The translations under genes were made by a program, and so were the position numbers. 64,000 bases of DNA from Paenibacillus ginsengihumi DSM 21568 (GTDB lineage: Bacteria > Bacillota > Bacilli > Paenibacillales > NBRC-103111), in the NCBI RefSeq assembly GCF_000380965.1, contig NZ_KB905568.1, positions 17,578 through 81,577 of the forward strand, written 5' to 3'. Below are positions 16,939 through 25,103 of this stretch, one piece after another (within the stretch, counting starts at the first letter, position 1; each line of letters begins with the position of its first letter). Below the pieces are notes generated by a model. That model worked only from the letters and a program-made list of their open reading frames with translations. It ran no database searches and was not told the DNA's origin.

Positions 16939-18264
16939 TTACCCGCTGAGCTGACCTTTCGGCTTGATCAGGAAGAAGACGAACGCCAGCGTCAGCAGAG
17001 CCATCGAGGCTACGGAAATGAACACAATGCGGTGGGAAATATCCATCATCCAGCTGAACAGCGGGGGGCCGAACGCGACGCCCAGAAACCGCAGACTGTT
17101 GTATATGGATGTGATCATGCCGCGCTGATCTCTTTCCACGGAGCCGGCGATCATCGTATTGAGGCACGGCAGAAGCAGCCCGCTGCCGATGCTGCTGAGC
17201 GTCAGCAAGCCGATGAACAGATAAATGTTTTTGTCGTAAAGAAAGATGCACAGGCTGAGCGCCACCGTCATGAGCGTCAGGCCGATATTCATGAGCCAGC
17301 GCATCAGCGTGCCGTTCTTTTTGATGTTGGCCCCTGTCGTGTAGGAAGTGACGACTTGCCCAAGCAGCGGAATGGCGAGCACAAATCCTTTCATGACGCC
17401 GTCGATGCTGTAGGGCGGCTTCTCCAAAATATCCGATAAATAGAAGAGCACGCCGAACAGCACGAACAGGGCCAGCGAGCCGGCAAAAAAGGCGGTGATG
17501 AGCCAGCTTCCTTTTTCCTTCAGAATCGCTCCGATCTGACGCATATATTCGCCGAGCTTGGGCGGCTCCTTCGTTTTTTTCGGCTCCTTCAGAAGGAATA
17601 CGACAGCCAGCAGCGACAGCAGGCAAAAGACGGGAAAAGCGAAAAACGCCGCGTGCCAGACGATGAGCGCGAGCAGCGATCCAAGGATCGGACTCAGCAC
17701 TTTGCCCGTTCCGTTGGCCGCTTCCGTAAGTCCAAGCGCCTTGCTTTCCGTACCGCCTTTATAGAGGTCGCCGGCCAAGGCCATGGCGATTGGCGCGGTG
17801 CCTGCCGCCCCCAGCCCTTGAATGGCCCGTCCGACGATGAGGATCGCGTATGAGTTCCAGACAGCGCCGAGTCCGGCTACAATGCCTGCCGCCCCGTAGA
17901 TGATGAGCGATGGAATTATGATCGCCTTGCGGGAAAAGCGGTCTGACAAATACCCCGAGACGGGGATGACGAGTCCGGCCGTCACGGAAAACAAGGTGAT
18001 CACCAGACTGCTTTGAAATTGGCTGACGCCCAGCTTCTCGCGAATATCCGGAAGCACGGGGACAATCATGGAATTCCCGAGCACAAGCACGAGGGGAACG
18101 CTGGCAATCGCAATAAATTCCCACAAGTGCCCTTTAGCCCCGGTCCCGGCTTCGTTTTTGGATTTTGGCCGCTTCGCTTTCGCCTGTCCGGTTGCTTCGT
18201 ATTCCCGCGATATATCGCTTTCGAAGACAACGCTCAGTTTGCCTTTCGATTTCGCTTTTTCCAT
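16939..18264 (-). CDS. MFS efflux transporter
   Basis: 441 residues, with a 50-residue basic cytoplasmic N-terminus and then twelve membrane segments. Motif A is present in the 2-3 loop (GYLSDRFSRKAIII), and RAIQGLGAAGTAPIA resembles motif C-side drug-H+ antiporters (TetA(L)/DHA14-like). Likely a proton-driven exporter; the substrate is unknown. ATG 18264 follows CGGAGGG. The frame is open further upstream but without a second RBS. It is divergent from the thioredoxin-like gene. Confidence 0.85.
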   Translation of the reverse strand: MEKAKSKGKLSVVFESDISREYEATGQAKAKRPKSKNEAGTGAKGHLWEFIAIASVPLVLVLGNSMIVPVLPDIREKLGVSQFQSSLVITLFSVTAGLVIPVSGYLSDRFSRKAIIIPSLIIYGAAGIVAGLGAVWNSYAILIVGRAIQGLGAAGTAPIAMALAGDLYKGGTESKALGLTEAANGTGKVLSPILGSLLALIVWHAAFFAFPVFCLLSLLAVVFLLKEPKKTKEPPKLGEYMRQIGAILKEKGSWLITAFFAGSLALFVLFGVLFYLSDILEKPPYSIDGVMKGFVLAIPLLGQVVTSYTTGANIKKNGTLMRWLMNIGLTLMTVALSLCIFLYDKNIYLFIGLLTLSSIGSGLLLPCLNTMIAGSVERDQRGMITSIYNSLRFLGVAFGPPLFSWMMDISHRIVFISVASMALLTLAFVFFLIKPKGQLSG

Positions 18265-18418
18265 CGATAACCCTCCGGGGAACAGTTGATCTATGGATAA
18301 TGTTCCCGTTCGCTTGTATCTCCATCCCTCCGTTTTTTTCCATACGATTAAGCTTGGAGACAAATTGGGCATGCTGATGACAAGCGAGTGCAATCGACCA
18401 TTGCTTAGGGGGAGCGGA

Positions 18419-19000
18419 ATGAACAAAAAAATCGCCTACATCATGCTGATTTCGGCGGGACTCGCGTTGCTGGGGTTATATCGGCAGTCCGCGCTGGACG
18501 ACTTGAGCATCACCATGGCTCAAACCGCCGCGGCGCATCGCCCGGCCCCCGGCATTGCCGCTCCCGCATTCCGGCTGGAAGGGCTGGATGGCCGAACGTA
18601 TGCGGTCGGCGGGCCGAGAGAGCGGCCGCTCATCGTCAATTTCTGGGCTTCCTGGTGCGGACCGTGCCAGGAGGAGGCGCCTGACTTGGTCCGGCTGTAT
18701 GAGCGCTACAAGGACAAGCTCGATCTGTACGCGGTCAACGTTACGCAAGGGGACAGCTTGCCGGCCGTGCAATCGTTCGTGAAGCGCAACGGGCTGCCGT
18801 TTCCGGTCCTGCTGGACAAGCGGGGCAGGGCGGCGGAATGCTACCGGATTTTGGCCGTGCCTACAAGCTTTCTGATCGGAAAAGACGGTCTGATCAAGGA
18901 GATCGTACACGTTGTCAGTCCCGAGGAGTGGGTCAAGAAGGTGAACCGATTGATCGGGGAGGAAGGCGGCGGAGGGACTGCGCAAAGCTTGAGCGAGTAG
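18419..19000 (+). CDS. TlpA/ResA-type membrane-anchored thioredoxin
   Basis: 193 residues. One N-terminal membrane anchor (IAYIMLISAGLALLGLY), then an extracytoplasmic AhpC/TSA-thioredoxin fold with the redox motif NFWASWCGPCQEEAP and cis-Pro LAVPTSFLIG. Such proteins reduce disulfides outside the membrane, for example for cytochrome c maturation. No ccd/res gene is adjacent. ATG 18419 has GGGGGAG upstream. It is a single-gene unit. Confidence 0.87.
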   Translation: MNKKIAYIMLISAGLALLGLYRQSALDDLSITMAQTAAAHRPAPGIAAPAFRLEGLDGRTYAVGGPRERPLIVNFWASWCGPCQEEAPDLVRLYERYKDKLDLYAVNVTQGDSLPAVQSFVKRNGLPFPVLLDKRGRAAECYRILAVPTSFLIGKDGLIKEIVHVVSPEEWVKKVNRLIGEEGGGGTAQSLSE

Positions 19001-19066
19001 AGGAACTGGTTGCGTCACTGGTTTGGGCAGGTGGAGTGGTGATTCTGCTCAAGCTTTAAGAGAAGT

Positions 19067-19099
19067 TAAACAAGCTGCCCCCGATCCAGGGACAGCTTG
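19067..19099 (-). terminator. Terminator between tlpA-like gene and cimA
   Basis: CAAGCTG (19071-19077) pairs with CAGCTTG (19093-19099) with further CCC/GGG pairs inside; on the minus strand it is followed by TTT. It serves cimA and possibly also the plus-strand gene. Confidence 0.65.
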
Positions 19100-19132
19100 C
19101 TTGAAATGGATTTCCGATCAATGATTGACTAC

Positions 19133-20752
19133 TCAATGATTGACTACTCCAAGCCGCTCGCGCGGCGCTTCCTTCGCCTCTTGGCTGCTGGATTCGCCGA
19201 TCAGCGCGTAGCGCATGGAATCGATAAGCGCTTCCCAGCTCGCTTCGATCACGTTGGTCGATACGCCGACCGTGCTCCACGTATTGTTGAAGTCGGTGGA
19301 CTCGATCAGGACGCGCACCTTGCCGGCTGTCGCGCCTTTTTCGTCCATGACGCGCACTTTGTAATCGGACAGATGCATCTGGTCGATTTTCGGGTAATGC
19401 TTGATGAGACATTTGCGCAGCGCGTTGTCGAGCGCGTTGACAGGTCCGTTGCCTTCCGCCGCGTTGTATACCGTCTCGCCGTGAATCCGCAGCTTGACGA
19501 TCGCTTCCGAGACAACCGGCTGATTCTCGCTCTTGTTGACCAAAATTTTGAACGATTCGACGGTGAACACTTCCTCGAGCTTGCCGTATGCGCTGCGCAT
19601 CAGCAGCTCCAGCGAGGCGTCCGCTCCTTCGAACTGGTAGCCCTGGTGCTCCATCTGCTTGATCTGCTCGATAAGCTGCTTCGTCTGCTCGTTGCTTGCG
19701 TCGAAGTTCAGTCCAAGCTCCTGCGCCTTGAACACCAGGTTGCTCTGGCCTGCCAGCTCGGAGACGAGCACGCGCTGCTTGTTGCCGACCAGCTCTGGCT
19801 TGATATGCTCGTACGTGCTGGGATGCCGCAAAATCGCGGAGACGTGAATGCCGCCCTTGTGAGCGAATGCGGCCGCTCCGACATACGGCTGGTTGACCGG
19901 CATATGCATGTTGGCAATCTCGCTGACGTAACGCGCGACCGCCGTTAGCGAAGCGAGCTGCTCCTCGCTGATCACATTATAATGAAGCTTAAGCTGCAAA
20001 TTCGGGATAATCGAGCTGAGGTTCGCATTGCCGCACCGTTCGCCGAACCCGTTGATCGTTCCCTGCACCTGCTCGGCTCCGGCCATGACGGCCGCCAGGC
20101 TGTTGGCAACCCCGAGCTCGCAGTCGTTATGGGCATGAATGCCGATCGGCGTCTTCACATGCTGCTTCACGACGCGGACGATTTCCGTCACCTCGTGCGG
20201 CAGCGAGCCTCCGTTCGTATCGCACAGAACGATCCAGTCTGCGCCGGCCTCTTCCGCTTTCTTGATCGTCGCCAGCGCATATTCGGGGTTGTTCTTGTAG
20301 CCGTCGAAGAAATGCTCTCCGTCATAAATGACTTCAAGTCCGTGGCTTTTCAAAAATTTGACGGAATCGTAGATCATGGCCAGGTTCTCTTCCAGCGTCG
20401 TCTGAATAGCCTTGTGCACATGGAAATCCCACGATTTGCCGAAGATGGTGGCAACGGAGACGCCGACCTCCAAAATCCGGTTCAGATTCAGGTCGTTTTC
20501 GGGCAGCGTATCTTTGCGCCGCGTGCTCCCGAAAGCGGTAATTTTGGCATGCCTGAGCTTCAGCTCCTTCACCCGGTGGAAAAACTCGATGTCCTTCTGG
20601 TTGCTGCCCGGCCAGCCGCCTTCAATATAGGAGACGCCCAGCGCATCGAGCTTCTGGGCGATTTTTAATTTGTCTTCAACGGATAGGCTGATGCCCTCGC
20701 CTTGAGTTCCGTCGCGAAGCGTGGTGTCGAAGATTTTTACCGTGTTGGCCAT
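19133..20752 (-). CDS. cimA: (R)-citramalate synthase
   Basis: 539 residues. HMG-CoA-lyase-like TIM barrel with [20 protein letters not shown] at the start, [18 protein letters not shown] and [12 protein letters not shown]. After the GGIHVSA region comes a C-terminal LeuA dimerisation/allosteric domain (from about residue 380). The length and motifs fit CimA rather than the shorter LeuA. It condenses pyruvate and acetyl-CoA to citramalate for isoleucine synthesis; the allosteric domain normally responds to isoleucine. ATG 20752 follows AGGAGG. No T-box was seen in its leader. Confidence 0.9.
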   Translation of the reverse strand: MANTVKIFDTTLRDGTQGEGISLSVEDKLKIAQKLDALGVSYIEGGWPGSNQKDIEFFHRVKELKLRHAKITAFGSTRRKDTLPENDLNLNRILEVGVSVATIFGKSWDFHVHKAIQTTLEENLAMIYDSVKFLKSHGLEVIYDGEHFFDGYKNNPEYALATIKKAEEAGADWIVLCDTNGGSLPHEVTEIVRVVKQHVKTPIGIHAHNDCELGVANSLAAVMAGAEQVQGTINGFGERCGNANLSSIIPNLQLKLHYNVISEEQLASLTAVARYVSEIANMHMPVNQPYVGAAAFAHKGGIHVSAILRHPSTYEHIKPELVGNKQRVLVSELAGQSNLVFKAQELGLNFDASNEQTKQLIEQIKQMEHQGYQFEGADASLELLMRSAYGKLEEVFTVESFKILVNKSENQPVVSEAIVKLRIHGETVYNAAEGNGPVNALDNALRKCLIKHYPKIDQMHLSDYKVRVMDEKGATAGKVRVLIESTDFNNTWSTVGVSTNVIEASWEALIDSMRYALIGESSSQEAKEAPRERLGVVNH

Positions 20753-20955
20753 GACCGTCCTCCTGATTCTACAATAAAGCTGATCTCCAAAGGATAATGT
20801 ATACTATTATATCACATTCCTCCCCGCTGGACAGCACTGTTTCTATTCTTCCCCGCCGGATTCTTCCCTGCCGGACAGCGCCGTTTCTTGACCAAGCGCC
20901 AGATGGAGCGGTATGCTTGTCGTACGGATCATCCTATCGTACGGAGGCGAATGCC

Positions 20956-22299
20956 ATGGAACGGTTCCCGGATGAAGACAAAGACAGCGTCCGGCGCGCG
21001 TATCCCGTAAGCGGCAGAGTCATCCTGCATATCGATATGAACGCTTTTTATTGTTCGGTGCACGAGGCGGTAGAGCCGGACAAATACCGCGGCAAGCCGA
21101 TCGCCGTCGCCGGGAGCGTGGAGCTGCGGCGGGGGATCGTCGTGACATGCTCGTACGCGGCCAGAAAATTCGGCGTCAAAACGGGCATGACCGTGCGCGA
21201 GGCCAAGCGTTTGTGCCCCGAGCTGCTGCTGATTGCGCCGGATTTCGATCTGTACCGGCAGTTTTCCAGACGGTTCATGAAGCTCGCTTACGAATATTCC
21301 CCCTTGGTCGAAGCGGTATCGATCGACGAATGCTATGTCGACATCACCGGCTCCAAGGCGTTCGGAACGCCGCTCGACATTGCCCGGACGATCCAGTCGC
21401 GCATCCGCAGCGAGCTGCATTTGCCCTGCTCGATCGGCGTCGCCCCGAACAAGCTGCTGGCCAAGATGGCGTCGGACATGAAGAAGCCGAACGGCCTGTT
21501 CGTGCTGCGCAAGCGCGACGTGCCGGCCGTCCTGTGGCCTCGTCCGTGCGCGGAGCTGTTTGGCATCGGGCGCAAAACGGCCGAGAAGCTGAAGCGGCTG
21601 AACATTCACACGCTCGGCGCTTTGGCCCGGGCTGACGAGGGGTTGCTCACGGAGCAGTTCGGCGTCATGGGCAAGGCGCTGATCCGCGCGGCGCGGGGAG
21701 AGGACGATTCGCCGGTCAACCCCGAGCAGGAGCAGAGCAAGTCGATCGGGCATACGACGACGCTGCCCAAGGATGTTGTCGAACGGAGCGAGGCCCACCG
21801 CGTATTTCTCAATTTGGCCGATCAGGTCGGGCGGCGGCTGCGCAGGCAAGGGCTGATGGCTCAAACGGTGCAGATTACGATCCGCGACACGGAGATGAAG
21901 ACCATTACGCGGGCGATGAAGCTGCAGGCTCCATCGGAGGATTCGCTGGAATTTCACCGCGCCGCCTGCAGGCTGTACGATCGGCATTGGCCCGAGGGCA
22001 AGCCGGCGCGGCTGCTCGGCGTTACGCTTCAGGGGCTGTCGCCGCGAACGGAGACGGCCGTGCAGCTCGACCTGTTCGATTATGAAAAAAGCGCGGTCAA
22101 GGAGAAGCTGACCCGGACGATGGACGAGCTTCGGGACCGCTTCGGAGAGTCGGCTTTGCTGACCGCAGGCATGCTGGGAGACGATCCCTCGGCCTTGATC
22201 CGCAACAAAAAAATCAGAGGCACTTCTCTCCAAATGGATCATTTGAAGGAACGGAGGCTGTATGAGGATGACGAGCCGGGAAGCCGGAAATATGAATGA
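20956..22299 (+). CDS. dinB: DNA polymerase IV (Y-family)
   Basis: 447 residues. Palm motifs LHIDMNAFYCSVH and AVSIDECYVDITGS carry the catalytic acids. Helix-hairpin-helix thumb part GIGRKTAEKLKRLNIHTLG, and near the C-terminus a clamp-binding-like QLDLF. It performs error-prone translesion synthesis. ATG 20956 follows CGGAGGCG; the frame is open 53 codons further but reads like non-coding DNA. Its 3' end overlaps mobB by 38 bases. Confidence 0.9.
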   Translation: MERFPDEDKDSVRRAYPVSGRVILHIDMNAFYCSVHEAVEPDKYRGKPIAVAGSVELRRGIVVTCSYAARKFGVKTGMTVREAKRLCPELLLIAPDFDLYRQFSRRFMKLAYEYSPLVEAVSIDECYVDITGSKAFGTPLDIARTIQSRIRSELHLPCSIGVAPNKLLAKMASDMKKPNGLFVLRKRDVPAVLWPRPCAELFGIGRKTAEKLKRLNIHTLGALARADEGLLTEQFGVMGKALIRAARGEDDSPVNPEQEQSKSIGHTTTLPKDVVERSEAHRVFLNLADQVGRRLRRQGLMAQTVQITIRDTEMKTITRAMKLQAPSEDSLEFHRAACRLYDRHWPEGKPARLLGVTLQGLSPRTETAVQLDLFDYEKSAVKEKLTRTMDELRDRFGESALLTAGMLGDDPSALIRNKKIRGTSLQMDHLKERRLYEDDEPGSRKYE

Positions 22300-22816
22300 A
22301 GCGGCACAGCGCCAGGTGACGGTCGTCGGCTTTGCCGGCTTCTCGAACAGCGGGAAGACGACGCTGATCGCCAGGCTGGTGCCCCGCTTGAAGGAGCGAG
22401 GATTGCGCCCTGCGGTCATCAAGCACGACGGCCACGACCATTACCGCGAAGCAGAGGGCTCCGATTCCGAGACGTTCATCCGTTCGGGGGCCGATGCGGT
22501 CGTCGTCATGTCCCGGGCCGCTGTCAGGAAGTTCAGACGGAGCAGAGCGACGCTGGAAGAGGTGATCGCCGGGCTGGAGGGCGAATGCGATCTTGTCCTG
22601 ATCGAAGGCTTCAAGCGCGGCAGCCACCCGATGGTCGCCGTATTCCGCAGCCGGGAGCAGGCGGCCGTGCTTCGCGAATTGGCCTCGCCGCCGATCGCCT
22701 GGGTTACGACTTGCGCAAGCGATGCGGAGGAAGCGCCCGCATGCCCCGTCTTTCATCCTGACGAGATCGGGGAGATCGCCGCATTTATCGTCAGGCACAT
22801 GGAAGCTTCAGGTTAG
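22262..22816 (+). CDS. mobB: Molybdopterin-guanine dinucleotide synthesis protein MobB
   Basis: 184 residues. P-loop GFSNSGKTTLIARLVPRLKE near residue 24, then VIKHDGHDH and LVLIEGFKRG, the MobB pattern. It is a GTP-binding partner of MobA in making the guanine-dinucleotide form of molybdenum cofactor. ATG 22262 follows CGGAGGCTGT and lies inside the end of dinB, so translation is probably coupled. No mobA or moa/moe gene is nearby, making the location unusual. Confidence 0.88.
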   Translation: MRMTSREAGNMNEAAQRQVTVVGFAGFSNSGKTTLIARLVPRLKERGLRPAVIKHDGHDHYREAEGSDSETFIRSGADAVVVMSRAAVRKFRRSRATLEEVIAGLEGECDLVLIEGFKRGSHPMVAVFRSREQAAVLRELASPPIAWVTTCASDAEEAPACPVFHPDEIGEIAAFIVRHMEASG

Positions 22817-22839
22817 CTTTTGGCTACATTTCTATTTGA

Positions 22840-23139
<300 letters not shown>

Positions 23140-23165
23140 TTCGGCTATATCTTCAGTTTCCCGAA

Positions 23166-23199
23166 AGTCTGCTTCCGGAGGATGGAAGCAGGCTTTTTT
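23166..23199 (+). terminator. Terminator of fer
   Basis: CTGCTTCC (23169-23176) pairs with GGAAGCAG (23184-23191), then six T at 23194-23199. Confidence 0.9.
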
Positions 23200-23300
23200 C
23201 GTAAATTTGCGGCTTCTTCCTGGTCTAGTTATGGTAATATAGAAAATACATACAATTTCGGGCTGATTTTATAAGCGAGCGTGTCAGGGGGCCTAATTTT

Positions 23301-25103
23301 GTGAGCGAGGGGATGAAAAAAGCTGCCATCATCGCCCTGGGAAATGCGATTATTGTACTATTATGCGTGATGCTGCTGCTGACCGGAGCGCTAAAGGTGC
23401 TGTCAGGCGGCATGTACGACTTTCAGCTTCGTCAGTCGATGTCGCATGCGCCGCACGGAGATATCATCGTAGTTGGCATCGATACGCTGTCGCTGAAGGA
23501 AATGGGGCCTTATCCCTGGGACCGCAAACTGTACGCGGAGTTGATTCGACAGTTGGAGAGCGCGGGGGCGAAGGTCATCGCTTTTGATATCGAATTTTAC
23601 ACGGACGGAGCAAACCCGGAGAGCGACCGGGCGCTGGCGGATGAATTGGCCAAGCATGACAATATTATTTTTCCATCCCATGCCGTGCTGGAGAACGATT
23701 TTGTCCGTTCCACCAAAGTGAAGGCAGGAGAAATGCTGACCGCCGCAGGTGTCGAGCAGCCGATTCCGATGTTCAGAGAGCATGTACATAAAGCCCATAT
23801 CAACGCGGCTATTGACGCCGACGGCGCGATGCGTTCGAACTGGCTGTTCATCCGGACGCCGGAAGGCGCATTTCCGACCTTGGCGCTGGCGGCTGCACAG
23901 CTGGCGGGCGTTCCGGTCGACCGTTACCTGGACCCGCCTCTTATGGACGGCAGGCCCAAAGGCGAATTGCTGATAGGCTGGGATGCGACGGAGCGCGATT
24001 TTGAGACAGTGCCCTTCGTTCATGTTCTGGACGGGCAGATTCCTGCCGAAGCGTTCAAGGATCGCATCGTACTGGTCGGCTATACCGCTCCCGGCGACGA
24101 TCAGGGCGTCACTCCGGTCGAGCGAAATATGCATCTCGTATACGCTCATGCGAACATTTTGGATCAAATCTTGAAGGGGCGTATGATTACGGTGCCGCCC
24201 AAGGCGCTGCCGCTTCTTTTGACGGCGCTTTTCATGGCCCTTGCGGGGTGGCTGACCTGGAGATTGAAGGCGATCGCCGGGATTGTCAGCGTGTTTGCCC
24301 TGCTTGCCGTGCTGCTCGCAGGCCAGTTCGCGGTGTTCCGCTATGCTTCCCAGTATTGGGACTTAACAGAAGCGGCTATAAGCGGTTTGCTGGCATATAC
24401 CGGCAACATGGCAATAAAAACGTATTTTGAAACGAAGCAAAAAAATTACATAACCCGCCAGTTCGGCCGCTACCTGTCCCCCGATCTTGTCAGGGAAATC
24501 GCCCGCAGCGGGCAGGAGATTCGGCTTGGCGGCGTCAGCAAGGAGCTGACGATTTTGTTCCTCGACGTGCGCGGCTTCACTTCGCTGTCAGAGAAGCTGA
24601 AACCGGAGGAGGTCGTCGACCTGCTCAACCTGATGTTCAATCTCGTGACGGAGAGAGCGCTGGACAACCGCGGGACGATCGACAAGTTTATCGGCGACGC
24701 GGCGATGATCCTGTTCAATGCTCCGTTGGATGTGGAGGATCACCCGCAGCTTGCCGTGAAGACGGCCTACGAAATTATGAGGGGCATGGAACGGGTGCGA
24801 AGCGAAGTGCAGGACAAATACGGGGTATCGATCAGCTGCGGTATCGGCGTTCATACGGGAGAGGCGGTCGTCGGCAATATCGGCTCTTATCTAAGGGTGG
24901 ATTATACGGCGATCGGCGACAGCGTCAACACGGCCGCGAGAATCGAATCCAATACAGAATCGGGGCAAATATTGGTGTCGGAGGCGACTTACGAAAGGAC
25001 AAAGCATGCGTTCGATTACGAGTTTGTGGGCGAGAAGCTGATGAAGGGCAAAAGCTGGCCGGTGAAGCTGTATGAGGTAAAAGGAACAAAGGGGGCATCA
25101 TGA
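23301..25103 (+). CDS. CHASE2-sensor class III adenylate/guanylate cyclase
   Basis: 600 residues. One membrane helix (10-33), an extracytoplasmic CHASE2 domain (about 40-290; DIIVVGIDTLSLKEMGPYPW), three membrane helices (about 300-380), then a cytoplasmic class III cyclase domain (about 410-590). Catalytic residues are visible: FLDVRGFTSL (metal Asp near 420), DKFIGDAAM (Lys and second metal Asp near 465), and GDSVNTAARIES (Asn and Arg for the transition state). It should make cAMP or cGMP in response to an outside signal. GTG 23301 is chosen for AGGGGG upstream. It overlaps the FecR gene by ATGA. Confidence 0.9.
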   Translation: MSEGMKKAAIIALGNAIIVLLCVMLLLTGALKVLSGGMYDFQLRQSMSHAPHGDIIVVGIDTLSLKEMGPYPWDRKLYAELIRQLESAGAKVIAFDIEFYTDGANPESDRALADELAKHDNIIFPSHAVLENDFVRSTKVKAGEMLTAAGVEQPIPMFREHVHKAHINAAIDADGAMRSNWLFIRTPEGAFPTLALAAAQLAGVPVDRYLDPPLMDGRPKGELLIGWDATERDFETVPFVHVLDGQIPAEAFKDRIVLVGYTAPGDDQGVTPVERNMHLVYAHANILDQILKGRMITVPPKALPLLLTALFMALAGWLTWRLKAIAGIVSVFALLAVLLAGQFAVFRYASQYWDLTEAAISGLLAYTGNMAIKTYFETKQKNYITRQFGRYLSPDLVREIARSGQEIRLGGVSKELTILFLDVRGFTSLSEKLKPEEVVDLLNLMFNLVTERALDNRGTIDKFIGDAAMILFNAPLDVEDHPQLAVKTAYEIMRGMERVRSEVQDKYGVSISCGIGVHTGEAVVGNIGSYLRVDYTAIGDSVNTAARIESNTESGQILVSEATYERTKHAFDYEFVGEKLMKGKSWPVKLYEVKGTKGAS

